A stretch of DNA of 64,000 nucleotides. Source: Gentiana macrophylla (lineage: Eukaryota > Streptophyta > Magnoliopsida > Gentianales > Gentianaceae). A program made the translations under genes and the position numbers. The notes beneath the pieces were generated by a model. The model was not told the DNA's origin, did not search any database, and worked only from the letters and a program-made list of their open reading frames with translations. The stretch is taken from positions 62,832,583-62,896,582 of the forward strand of contig CM047808.1 of the NCBI GenBank assembly GCA_026214975.1, written 5' to 3'. Each line of letters begins with the position of its first letter. The stretch's first letter is position 1. Below are positions 1-11,033 of the stretch, piece by piece.

Positions 1-501
1 TAATCGTTGAGAGAGATTGTCTCAATTTAACCGTCATAGTGCTGATATCAACCCTCTCGGACAGTACTATGCAAGGTTAAATTCTTGGAATGGTAGGATA
101 AACTTTTTTTTAGTTTATAATTCCTAAAATAAAATTCTAGTAGTGAAAATTTTATTTTTTGAATTTAAGTTTCTGTCATTTTGTTTACAACTAAATCTCT
201 TGGCTACTAAATTGTTAGTAATAGGACTTCATTAAAAATGTGGAAAGTAACAAGTACGTTGTAAATTATCAAACAATGCATTTACTTTTTCGGAAGTGAT
301 TTATTCTCTTGAGCCTTTAAAAACTTAAGTGACATAGTACATGTATGTCACGGGCGTCACTCGTGTTGAACGAGAGACGACCACACTTAGTTTACAAAAG
401 ATGATATAGGACTATCAGACAAATTCATTTAATGAATTTTAAAAGTGTAAATACACAACATATTTCTAAATTGAAAAAAATTGGAAAATCATATACATAA
501 G

Positions 502-835
502 GCGTTGCTAGTTAGACGGTATTTGGAACCGATAAACTAGTGGGAGCCTTAGTCTTATGATTTGTTGTTTTTCTGAATCATTAGACATATGTAATGGACT
601 GCATAAGAGTTTTTCCATTCGTTGGAAAAACAAGAATAAACTAGTGGGAGCTTAGTTCTGGAGATTTTATAATCTATGAAACATCATGAACACAGCATTG
701 CTAGTTAGATAGTATTTGGAACTGATAAACTAGTGGGAGCTTAGTTCTAGGTGATGTTCTGATCTTTGAAAAATCATAAATACAAAGTGTTGCTAGTTAG
801 ACGGTATTTGGAACCGATAACTAGTGGGAGCTTTG
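502..835 (+). repeat. Three dispersed copies of a ~48-bp internal repeat
   Basis: Copies at about 502-550, 693-740 and 788-835 share GTTGCTAGTTAGACGGTATT followed by a conserved stretch ending in ACTAGTGGGAGC. Extra copies of the CTAGTGGGAGC core alone lie near 641 and 1664. The core resembles the purine-rich tract at the 3' LTR (AAGTGGGAGA). Function unknown. Confidence 0.75.
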
Positions 836-2585
836 GTCTTATGATTTGATTATTAGAAAAATCGATAGTCCAAGCAAGTAACATTGTACATCCCACAATT
901 CAAGAGTAGTATCTACTCAAATGAACTGCCAGTTCAAGACTGTTTCCATTTAAGGAAAGTCGAGAATGGGAAATAATGTTTATACGTGTCAGTCATCTAA
1001 ACTAAGTAGTTTTAAGGCTAAACCGGAAAATTAATATTGGAAATTAGAGGATGAGGAAAGTGATTTCGGATCACTGACCAATGCATCCTTAGCAATTTTC
1101 TCAAAAGCTAAGTTCTTTGGAAGAACTAGGTAGCTTTGCATTAAACGATAAACAAAATAGACAACGGGCAGTTATTTCAGATAGACTAGTTGGAGTGATA
1201 TAAGGAAATGAATCTCGGATTCAATTCTTGAGTATCACAGAAAATTCATTTTCTGTTTTCGGATTCGTTGGAACGAACGTATTCATTATCAATAGGATAA
1301 TTTGTTTGTCTTATTGATGATAAATATAACATTTGTAGCACGAACCCAAGACTTGGAATTTTGTTTGATAAAGTCAGAACCCCTAAGCATTGCTGAAAAG
1401 GTATTAGTAACACATCTTAAAATATATAAACGCAAATGGTTTCCATATTTCGATAAACACTTCTTTCTATTCTATTAATTAGTGCATATTCCTTAAAGAC
1501 AAGATCTGAAGACTGGCTTAGGGTGATTCCTATCTCCCAGTCAAAGGAACACTGTCTTAAAGGAACAATGCCTAAGTTTCATTTCCATCGGGAAAGGGTA
1601 ATAGATTTAAAGAAGTTACATAGCCTCTTCATATCGACCTTCAGGGTCATATGAAAGATACAAGCTAGTGGGAGCTTCTGAGTTGTGACATATTGTCTGA
1701 TAACTACTCGAAAATCCAGTAAGTTAATCCAAAATATTTGGAGGAATCTCTGGTTTCACTAGAGATAGAGTATTCCATGCTCAGAAATAGAGTATTCGGG
1801 AGTGATGCTCGGCATGCCTCCCAGTGAAATGTTTTCACTAAGGGATACACCATAAATTTTCCTTATATAGTTATTGATGTGCTACGATAGGCTGCTGAAC
1901 TCTTTTAAGATATTGGTTGCAAAATAACGGTTGTAATGAAAAACCGAGAAGTCTACCTAAAAGATGCCTACGCATTTGTGGATAAGGAGTGAATTCGGTT
2001 CACCCCACTTCCGTAAATATAGACATTTAGCATTTAGTGCTTGAAGGTGGGACTGGAAATTTTGCGTACACGTTCAGGTCGTGAAATATCTTAATGCATT
2101 AAGTAAAGGTTGGTTATAAAACTCATAAAATCAGAGAATGACGGTGACACTGTCAAACTCGTTCTGATAGAGTCTATAAATAACAAGTGATCTTGAAGTA
2201 TTTGTACTCAAGATGTTACTAACTGATTTGTTCAGTCCACATCCAACACCGGCAGTTGGTGATAACACTAATAAAAACTACTAAACTAGATCAGTATATC
2301 AATCCACCCCGAACGCAGTGGGAGTATGGTTTGTCCATTACCCATTGCAGGACCTTACGGTCTATAGGGTAGATTGATGACCTATAGTCCTTTGTGGGCT
2401 GTGTAGGATCATGATCATAGAGGTTGGTTTAAAAGCCATAACCCTGTGAATGGAGTTTGATACTCCAGTCCTATTGAAACTCTTGTAGAACCACCTGAGT
2501 ATTTCAGGCCCATTGGGAGTAATTGGAACTACACGGAGAAGAGTCGAATGAATCATAAAGTTCAACTTTCAATGCAAAGCTATGT

Positions 2586-2860
2586 AATTTAGGGGTGATT
2601 CCCTTAAAGGTAAAGAGTTAACCAGACCATGATCTCTCTTACCACTCAGTCTTGCATGATTTCGTCAGAAAGCGGGAAATAGGGGTGATTCCCTAAGACT
2701 TCCTTGCCGAACAACGGAATCTGAATTCATTCAGAACAGAAGGGTTTTAGCTAAGAACAAATAACGGATTCGTTACAAAGCAGAAAATAGGGGTGATTCC
2801 CTAAGACCTTTTTGCGAGACTAACAGTATCTTAATTTATTCAGATAGAACCTTTGGTAGG
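2586..2860 (+). repeat. Tandem-like ~100-bp repeats with core AGGGGTGATTCCCT
   Basis: The core occurs near 2590, 2681 and 2788. The second and third copies continue with AAGAC and a T/C-rich stretch and share a later ATTCAG segment, so the unit is about 100 bp. The core has short complementary ends (AGGG and CCCT). No coding sense is visible. Confidence 0.65.
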
Positions 2861-3650
2861 ATGCCTGCCACAGCTTATATCCTTCGGGGATTAAAGCAAA
2901 CCTCTAGGTCATTTCAAAGTCATATATTTTAAATATGTGGACTTGACCAGAATATTGATAAGTCTTTCATAGACTGGGCATCAATATTAGTAAAGAAGTA
3001 TGTAGATTAGTGTTTGTGAATGGTAACACTGAAACAGTTGGAAACAACATGGGTGTGTTATCTAAAGTCAGAGTCTGACATGCCATCAGGATTCATTCTA
3101 AAGGATTTGATTCGCTCAAATTCCCGAGAATCGATCATTGGCAATCACATCCATTCACCTGGTTAAGATATTCTTGCATTTACGCAACATTCAACGATGT
3201 AGTCTACCCTACCTCTCAGGAATGGTTATCTATACCTGCAGGTGAATACGAAATGGGATGTTTCATGAATCCTCAAATCTCTTCAGGAGAATGAGAAATA
3301 ATATGCTAGTATATTCAGGTTCAAACTAGAATATAAGTCATGACACTGATTCTGGCTTTAGGTCAGATTAAGGATGATCGTTAAGTCGATTTCGTCCTCA
3401 GTGTTGCAACATAAGCATATTGAAATCGTACCACCGGATTAGATGGAAAAGCGACGTTTCGATCCCAAAGGTCGACTCCAGCCGCCAACCTACCTGATCA
3501 GTGTACCAAGTCACATGGTATTCGGATTCTAAGTACGCGCCGAGTCACTAACCTACCTTACGGCGGCACACTCTGGTCGTGCTTGGAAGGATAAATTACT
3601 AAGATGCGCTTGGAGGGTACAGATTAGAGGGATACGTCTCGCTTGTTTTG

Positions 3651-3736
3651 AGCAAGTGGGAGAATGTTTTAGATATAAATATAAAGGGTGTGCTCTAAAA
3701 CAATTAATCCACTTGCCTTTTATGCAAGTGGGAGAT
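3651..3736 (+). promoter_or_regulatory. Twin polypurine tracts before the 3' LTR
   Basis: AGCAAGTGGGAGA at about 3651-3663 and GCAAGTGGGAGAT at 3724-3736 lie some 70 bp apart; the second abuts the LTR. In this class the polypurine tract primes plus-strand DNA synthesis. The related minus-strand element has the same pair at 45387-45398 and 45461-45475. Confidence 0.7.
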
Positions 3737-5545
3737 TGTTTGGTGTAGTGCCCGAAAGACAATTATATAATTGTTTTAGGACAGAATTAATAATTCATCT
3801 TATTATATGCATGTATTCTTATAATTAAGACACTACTGAAAACCATAAGTACCTCGTTTATGTAATCACATAACTCAGTGTATGGCTATACACAAGAGGA
3901 TTGAGTTAGTGAGATGCACTTAAAATTAACTTAGTCCTTAGCGTTTATTAATCTGAGTATGGGTCTCAAGATTAATTTGCTAATAATGCGCCCAGAACAC
4001 TTTAGGTGTGACAGTCTTATCCGGACTATCGGTAATAGGGTACCTAGTGGGGCATTTATATATGATGATAATCATATAGGGATGGACCGATTTGATTTGA
4101 GTTCTCGATATAATTCCATGATCGAGAAGTCTTATCGAATCACAAGACGGTCATATATGGATTAATCTCAATCTTGAGGTGATCACAGACGACTGCTTAG
4201 ACTAGGGTAGGGTTTGATGTGTTAGTAAGGATCACTTCACAGTATGTGGTCCAACACTTCTCGTTGGCTCTATTCTAGGATGAGTGAGTAGTCTGTGCTA
4301 TCACAGATATGGAATCCATTCCTTCCCTCGGGAAGTAGACAGACGATTCCTCTTTTTTGTTAACCCTAAAAGCGATCGATGGGCCCCGTTCATATTACAT
4401 TAGTTATGAACTAATTGATCACTAGGGGGTTAATGGTAAATAAGGATAAGATGTTTCGAGAAGGGTTTACGGAAATATCCCGAATCAAAATGAACAGTCT
4501 ATGGAGGATTTATCCGTATGTAATGATTATATCAGTGGACACCTTATCAACTCATAGTTGAGTATAAGTTATTTATATTCGGCAGAGTTCAGTTTCGAGT
4601 TTATGGTGGTGTAATCCCGGAATTAATAGATTTAATATTATTGTTCGGTCTGACGGATAATATTATTTAATTTATTGTAGCTACTGAATATGGGTCCATG
4701 GTCCCCGACGTGGCTCCTAACATATCATATGTTTTCTCGTCGTTTCACCTCAATTATAATTAAATAGTTGGATTGGACTATTTAATTGATATGTGGATTA
4801 AATGTTTTGCCGAACTAGATAATTAAATACACGGAAAAGAGTTTTTTTCGTGGACTCGGCCCAATGTGTCAAAAAATGAGCAAGGACTTTTACTTATTAA
4901 GGTGGGGCGCATTTTATTATTGATTAATTATCAAGGAATTAGTTTTCTTGGATAATTATTTAATGTGTGATTTATCTTTTATTTGTTAATTGATAATTCA
5001 TGGAATATTAGATAATAATATGATTTATCCTAATTTGTTTGGGATAATTATTTCATTTATCTTTTATTTGGAATAAGGATTATTCTAATAATTACCTCTT
5101 AATTATTTAAATCCTTGGAGGACAAGGATTACTCTCCTATATAAAGAGAGTTCTCCCAAGCCTTATGACACAATTCAATTTTCGAAATATTGGATGGAAA
5201 ATAGCTTGGAATTTTCGGCTATTTTCTTTGGGTTTAAGTTTTAGAAAAACTTAGGGTTTTTCTAAGGTAGCATATCGAGGAGGTCCGGTGGCTTGAAACA
5301 CCATCCATCTGGTGCTGCTTGGAGACACACGTTGGAAGACTTTGGCTTCTCAACTAGGCTCTCATATAGCTCGGATTGAAGATTGTTCTTGGAGTTTATT
5401 CACAATAAACCAGTAAGCAATCTAAACCCCCTCGTAGGTTTAGATCTATTTATTTTATGTATTTTGGTCGACTAGATCTAGATCTATTATCTTCCGCTGC
5501 GTAATCAGGTGGATCTTGATCCATCCGGTGATATTACATCTAACA
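3737..5545 (+). repeat. 3' LTR of the Angela-like derivative (1809 bp)
   Basis: Starts TGTTTGGTGTAGTGCCCGAA and ends CATCTAACA, with TG/CA termini. The ends and many internal phrases (for example ATTAATGCGCC-type and CGAGAAGTCTTATCGA) match the LTR at 43521-45386 read in reverse. A TATA box (TATATAAAG, 5138-5146) sits in the position expected of an LTR promoter. The 5 bp after the LTR are GTTCT; the matching left TSD is outside the window. Confidence 0.85.
5138..5146 (+). promoter_or_regulatory. LTR TATA box
   Basis: TATATAAAG followed by GAGAGTTCTCCCAAGCC. The same block is present in both LTRs of the 43521-64000 element, which supports it as a conserved LTR promoter core. Confidence 0.6.
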
Positions 5546-5930
5546 GTTCTTCCCGTTCTTTATTGACATATGACTAAAGTTGTCTAGATTTGGATTTTTC
5601 TCCATATGACTTGTGTCTTTCGAGGGTTCATCCTCTTTAATGACGGCCCATCCTCCTTTGCGTTTCGTATTCCCGCCTATGGGGCGTCCCAATTTGACTT
5701 ATGATTTCTGGGTGGAGGGTGGTTCCTCGGATTTATTTTTATGTACATGCTTATTTCATTTTGTGGGAATATTTTTGAGGGTCTTGTCTGTAGATTAAGT
5801 ATTGATTGGTATCGTTGTATTCAATGATCGGAAGGGCGAGTGTCAAGGTTTGCTAGATCGCTTACCTCGGCCCAACTTTCATTGTTTGGGTGACCAATAA
5901 CTCTGCCTCACCTATTTGTTGGTTTTTAGG

Positions 5931-6550
5931 ATGTCTGCGAGTCCCAGAAGCACAAGCAACGACGAGGGAGATAGCGTTCAAGGTTATGATTCCGGCGATC
6001 AAGATGAGGCAAGCAGCAGTGCAACTGTTAGCAAATCTACCGGCGAGTCTAGTGGCGAAAGGTTTTGATTAAACCGGCTCCCGTATTGTTGGGCCGCCGT
6101 AAGGCCGTTATAAAGAAAATACCATCGGACAGGAAGGCTCCCTCTGAAAATAATGATTGGAAAGCGGCACCGAGGGGAAAAATCTCTAAGGGCAAGGCTA
6201 CAGCTGAGGAGGGCAGTGATGAGGAGGTAAAGAAAATGACCAAGAAATTGAATCCCAATGGGCTAAGATTCATGGTTTCCTCGGCGAGGTGGGGACATTC
6301 ACACATTACAACATATCGGCGAACTACGTTATCTCTGGATTTAATAATAAGGTGGAGACTGATGGCCGTTTTATAGCAAAGCCAACTCTGACCGGCAGGG
6401 TACCGAGTCGGTTGTACTATAAATGGCGGGCAAGGTCGTATCCCATAGGGAATCTGGTCAAGTATTATCGTCGGTATCGTTCCTAGTTTAGGCAAAAACC
6501 GTCTTTGAAAAGGGTTATTTGTCTGATCACCGGTTTTACAAACTGCTATA
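5931..6550 (+). pseudogene. 5' part of a broken plant transposon-type gene
   Basis: An ATG at 5931, just after TTTTTAG, opens a Ser/Asp/Glu-rich N-terminus (MSASPRSTSNDEGDSVQG) that stops at 6066. The sense continues in a second frame (6065-6376, basic and Lys-rich, KPAPVLLGRRKAVIKK) and a third (about 6289-6486, with YVISGFNNKVETDG). This low-complexity head followed by a globular stretch resembles the plant protein family labelled putative gypsy-type transposon. The body of such a protein reappears at 32232-33894, so both may be halves of one old gene split by later insertions; that link is an inference. At least two frameshifts are present. No catalytic motif is visible. Confidence 0.4.
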
Positions 6551-6559
6551 CACAAAAAT

Positions 6560-7174
6560 AGAAGAGTTCTAAACTATGAAAAAAGAGATAGCCGAGCTAT
6601 GATCCAATCGACTACTTTTTAACCCTAATCTGCATCTGGAAGTGCTTCGATATACTATAATGTTTTTGGCATCGGTTAAAGGGTGTCGTCTCCTATTTCT
6701 GAAAGTAGACACCATACAATAATCTATCCTCCTATGTCAGGTTCAACAATCCGCCGACCGGATTTAACTGACCTAACATGGTCTACGCTCGATGAAACTC
6801 TCAACAAAGTCGATATAAACCTCAGACACGAAACTAAATCTAAACAACTCAGTCGGTTTTACAGGGTGATCCTAGAACCCCGGTTCCCATATCCTCTCGC
6901 AAAATATATATATAAAGACGATACGTGATATACGATTATCGACTGATCAATTCGAAAAAAGTCATTAAGCATAAGTTCAAGAACAGTAACAACACCAAGA
7001 ATCTAGCAATCAACACATCAAAACATTTCAATCAACAATCTAGAGCTTGATTTCATAGATCTTCACATAATTCAACTATAAAACGGATTAGCTACTCATT
7101 ATAACAACCAAATAACAAGAAATCAACAATATAAGTAACAAGCATCAAAATCTAAAGCAAGAAGAAATTGAAAA
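6560..7174. other. Non-coding stretch, nothing recognised
   Basis: AT-rich with many short A-rich runs. A plus-strand frame at 6683-6928 shows no recognisable domain. The part just before 7175 is the left flank of the direct repeat below and could be the start of a decayed long terminal repeat, but no second copy of it is in the window. Confidence 0.4.
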
Positions 7175-7619
7175 TACCAAAATCGAGACAAAGAACACCG
7201 GAAACGAAATCCAAACTGATATTGCAATAGCTAGTAGAATGATCTTTGAGTTACAACTAATTAAAGCTAATCAAAACAATCTATATACAAATTCAAGTTA
7301 ATTCTAAGAAAAAAGATGAAAAGCTGCTAAAACGAGCTAAGAAGACGGTGGGACTAAGTTTTTCGACCTAAAAATGATATTTATAGTGGATTGGGGAAAT
7401 GGGACAAAACACCGTAGGTGGCTACCTATGATTCATAGGCAGCCGCCTATCAACAGGGACAATTTTGGGGGACTCTCAGCATCTTCTATGCGGTTGCCCA
7501 TCTTTCATAGGTAGCCGCATGTGGACATATCTTCAGTAAATTGACGAGAACTTTGTGTGTAGACCTCCAAATCATGTGATTCAAAATGCATTGGTAATCT
7601 GAAGAAATTGTCTACAACT
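7175..7619 (+). repeat. Direct repeat copy 1 with inverted-repeat hairpin
   Basis: About 440 bp repeated at 12631-13065 in the same orientation, sharing for example ATTGCAATAGCTAGTAG, CCTAAAAATGATATTTATAG and AATCATGTGATTCAAAATGC. It contains an imperfect hairpin at about 7414-7450, whose arm GGCAGCCGCCTAT pairs with the upstream TAGGTGGCTACC-type arm, and a second related half further right. Copy 1 stops abruptly at 7619, where a SIRE-type LTR fragment begins. The pair may be remains of two LTRs or two copies of a dispersed repeat. Confidence 0.65.
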
Positions 7620-8784
7620 ACCTCTGATTTACCTCGGTTAATTCAAGATTACATTGGAAGATTACATGGATAAGGACAGCCAACTACCTCTGATTTATCA
7701 AACAAATCATGGACTGAGATTAAAAGGACGTTGGGATGATTCAGGACTTTATCCAATGGTTATAAGTCAAAGGGTGGATAGACTGGACTGTCAAAAAGGA
7801 TTCTGACAGTGTCAGTCCTATGAATAGTGACAGAAAGCAAGTGAAATGGGACAAAAACCAGGAACGGTTATATTTGAATTTCAAATAGAAGTCACATGCA
7901 TTCCTACCTATAAATAGAGGACTTTCAACTCAGAAAAAGATGATGATTGAAAAATAATAAGAGAAAATATAAGAGATAATTCTGAGCTGCAAGAACACCC
8001 TGCTGAACCTACTGAGCTTAACCTTATTGATCCAGAGAAAATCTTCAAGTGTATTCTGTATTCAAGCTACATCAAGTTCACACACTTGAAGACTACAAAG
8101 CTATTTGGTTATATCATCCTAATCAAGTCTTTTGCCAATGAATCATTTACTTGATTCATTCTTTATTTTATAAAGAACCTCAAAGACAAAGTGAAGCATC
8201 CGTTGGGTGTGAAAGACTCTTGTTTGTGGTGGAGCCGGTGAAGAGGCAATCCTACCTTTTCAAGGACTGATGGAAGACTTCGGATCGGCAATCCTACGTG
8301 TTCCTAGTCTTCGATTTGTGAAGCCATAGTCATTTGTGAAGGATAAGAAATCTTAGAAATCTCAGAATGAATACATCAAAGATCTCAGTGAATTACCTCC
8401 AACATCACAGGGAGAAGAGTGGGTGACGAGGATTACACCACCCTAACCACTATAAAATCTCGCTACTTTACTTTCTCGCACTTACATTCTCGCATTTAGT
8501 TTATTATACACATCAACCTATCGAATCTAGCAATCGAACTCACACACATACACTAATGAGTATCTAATACTTAGTATCATATTTAACAACAAGTAATAAG
8601 GCTTAATTTTTGATATAAATCATTGCACAAATTCAAGAAACTCAACCATCAAGATGAACTCATCATTTATCAAGCCAGGCCATCGGGTATCGACAGATCT
8701 CTTTGAAGTTCTTGAGTTAAGTTTTAAGTGTTAAGTTTATTCACCCCATCTAAACTTAACCAAAGCCTTTTCAAGAGACCAACA
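7620..8784 (+). repeat. Left-truncated SIRE-type LTR
   Basis: Collinear with the right two thirds of the LTR at 39706-41412. Shared blocks include the AATCATTTACTTGATTC-type segment, TTGTTTGTGGTGGAG, GATTACACCACC, TGAGTATCTAATACTT and the terminal TAAACTTAACCAAAGCC. It ends in ACCAACA at 8784 with no primer binding site or internal sequence after it. The first ~550 bp of the LTR are missing and the left edge is fused to the direct repeat. This is a solo-LTR remnant or deletion product. Confidence 0.85.
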
Positions 8785-8929
8785 TGTATCTAACAAATGA
8801 CATAGTTTTGTATAGGTGTAAGAATCCAAGATACACCTAACCCTAAGACATAATCTTTACTTTTCCTCCCGTTCCATTCCAAATCTCAGCCAAGTTAATC
8901 ATTGGTGCTCTGCTCGACGACTTATCTTC

Positions 8930-9060
8930 TCATCCGGCGTCTGTTGTCCAGAGTCCGGCGTCCGTTGTCCAGCATCCGGCGTCCTACTACCGGCATCCTG
9001 CATCTGGCGTCCTGCATCCGTCGTCTCGCTCCCGGCGTCCGACATACGACATCCGGTGCT
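8930..9060. repeat. Degenerate GC-rich minisatellite (CATCCGGCGTCC-type)
   Basis: About ten imperfect copies of a 10-14 bp unit around TCCGGCGTCC, alternating with GTTGTCCAG and CTGCATC variants. It is strikingly GC-rich against the AT-rich surroundings. It lies upstream of the response-regulator pseudogene and may belong to its captured 5' region. Confidence 0.7.
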
Positions 9061-10270
9061 CTGTTTCTCTAATTTCAAGCACTCCGACACTCTTCTATTA
9101 TAGGCTAGTAGGTTACCGTTTCGATTTCATGTTCTTTTGTTGGGATATTAACAGCAAATGCATCGATCATTCACAAATCAATTAGATTGGCACTCGTTTG
9201 ACTAGTTGTGCTTAAACCTTTAAATTAGGCTTGATTTTCACTGTAGACCATACGTCCTTTCATAAATTAGATGACTTTAAGTGCATAGCTTGGTTTAAAT
9301 GAGAAATTTGACTTATAATGGTGAAGCTGGAGATATTTAGCCTGCAACAGTTTTGAATTTTGTAGTGTTCATTAGATTAGCACTTGTTTGACTAGTTGTG
9401 CTTCAGCGTTTTGAGTGTGGTAATGCCTGCAGTAAATTAGGCTTTTGTGCTCCAGCAAATCAGTTTTCATGACCCAAAGGATGGTTCAAGTTAGAATCTT
9501 TGGTTTGTTCTGAAAGGCATTATATTGGGTTTTGCAATGACCATTTATCAGGTTGAAGTTCTCTAATTGGTTTTAGTCTAGTTGGTATATTTGAAAGGGA
9601 GTTTTAATCACTTGAATTAGGAATAAACTTCGGTCCAGCTGCGACGTGTTCCCTTCTTGGACTTCCATTAGGTCACACTTCGTTTAGTGTGTCATGTAGT
9701 CTAGACTTTTTTGTGGGTGATGTGTGAGATGTTGGAAATGTGTTGTTGCTGGACGGAATGTATATATGTCTTGTATGAGTAAGGTTCAAGTTATTTTGCA
9801 TACTATCCCAATCATTCTACATTCTATTGTTTTAGACTTTAGTGACATGAAGTATTGTTCTATATTTGATCCATTTTCCAGATGTTTTTATCACCATGTG
9901 TTCTGTTTGGTAACAAGACCTAAATCTTTGCCACACAAAGCATGTCTGCATGATTGATTGATAAACTAATTGCATCACATACTCTGATGGATTTTCATCT
10001 AACAGTAGAGTCTGATTGGTTGTCTTAATTTGTTGATTTATATCTTCCCTATATGCATCCAGTACATTGGTCAAGAAACACCAATGAACACAGTTTTTGC
10101 TGTTACCCGCCCCTTGTTAATTACCTTAGAGAATATTGATGTATTGGCGTTAATAATGTTTGATTTGGTCGTAATTGACTTTTTCCTTCTATTAGTTTGT
10201 CTTGACAGCAGCAGGTTCAGAGGCTGACAAATTATTTATTTCTCCAAAAGAAAGTGAAAAGGAGCTGGAC
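9061..10270. other. Upstream/intron-like sequence before the response-regulator pseudogene
   Basis: T-rich, with intron- or promoter-like composition and no domain-bearing frame. Two short related segments near 9185 and 9373 share ATTAGATTGGCACTCGTTTG-like sequence followed by ACTAGTTGTGCTT. It may be the captured promoter or 5' untranslated region of the pseudogene; this is not demonstrated. Confidence 0.35.
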
Positions 10271-10993
10271 ATGGGAGAATTACTGTATTCATCGCTGCTG
10301 ATTATATTTCGTGAGCACTTAGCCCCATTTGCTTTTATGTAATCACTAATTGATCGGATAAAAGGAACGTTACTAACTTCTTCTGCTTTTGCATTAAGCA
10401 ATTATGATATATTCATGATTAGATCGATAATGAGTATGATGAAGTTATATTTATTTTGCAGTGACTGCTGACTGCTATGAAAAGTGGAGAGAGAGCTTTG
10501 CAGTATCTGGGCTTGGCGGGAGATAAGAGCTCAGCTGAGCTAGATGTAAGCTTTATTTATTTATCCCCCTTTTATCTTGAATGTGGAGTGTAATATTTAG
10601 TTTTACATATAAAATGGAGCTTGTCATGATGAGTTGGTTTTGTGGAGTTTTATGATGTTTCAGAGTTTGAGGTGAATTTGGTATTGACTGATTATTCTAC
10701 GCCGGAGATGAGTGGCTATGAGCTGTAGTTTGCTTTAAAATGTTGACAATTTAGAGATGAACAATTGTTTGGGGCTTATTGTTATTCAAGCAAAAAGTTT
10801 GATTTGATGTGGATACGTAGCATTGTTGTCTAAATTTTACAGGACATGTAGCAAATGATAGTTATTTGCCTCTCTAGATGTTTTGAGATTATAAGATTTT
10901 GGGTAGACAATACTTTAATTTGAATATATTTTTGTGGTTGCCCTGTATCTTTCAGTTTTATTACATTTATGCCTCTAAAAAAGATCAAGGATA

Positions 10994-11033
<40 letters not shown>

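Larger units (their letters stand above)
1..5545 (+). mobile_element. Angela-like LTR retrotransposon, 3' part, non-coding derivative
   Basis: The element enters from the left edge and ends with a complete 3' LTR (3737-5545). Positions 1-150 match, in sense orientation, the leader just upstream of gag in the minus-strand Angela-like element at 43521-64000, including the phrase TTGGAATGGTAG. A heavily decayed match to that element's gag start follows at about 205-320, with the start codon changed to ATC. From 320 to 3650 there is no open frame of meaningful length and no recognisable protease, integrase or reverse transcriptase; instead there are short internal repeats. The LTR resembles that of the 43521 element at both ends. 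It looks like a large non-autonomous (LARD-type) derivative or a very old copy. The lineage is inferred from the related element. Confidence 0.7.

Noticed and set aside
502..835. CRISPR-like spaced repeats
   Set aside because: Only three degenerate copies in a plant retroelement, with unequal spacing and no cas context.
3553..3762. Short minus-strand frame across the LTR border
   Set aside because: Runs through the polypurine tract and LTR start; non-coding.
6049..6555. 168-codon minus-strand open frame
   Set aside because: It is antisense to the broken transposon-type gene, whose sense-strand composition and phrases are more convincing; no domain is recognisable.
8899..9090. Minus-strand frame with repeated DAG and TPD units
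   Set aside because: Produced by the GC-rich minisatellite; no start context or homologue recognised.
9361..9369. TTTGTAGTG as a second CACTA terminus
   Set aside because: Wrong orientation to be the left end of the 12627 element and no subterminal repeats beside it.
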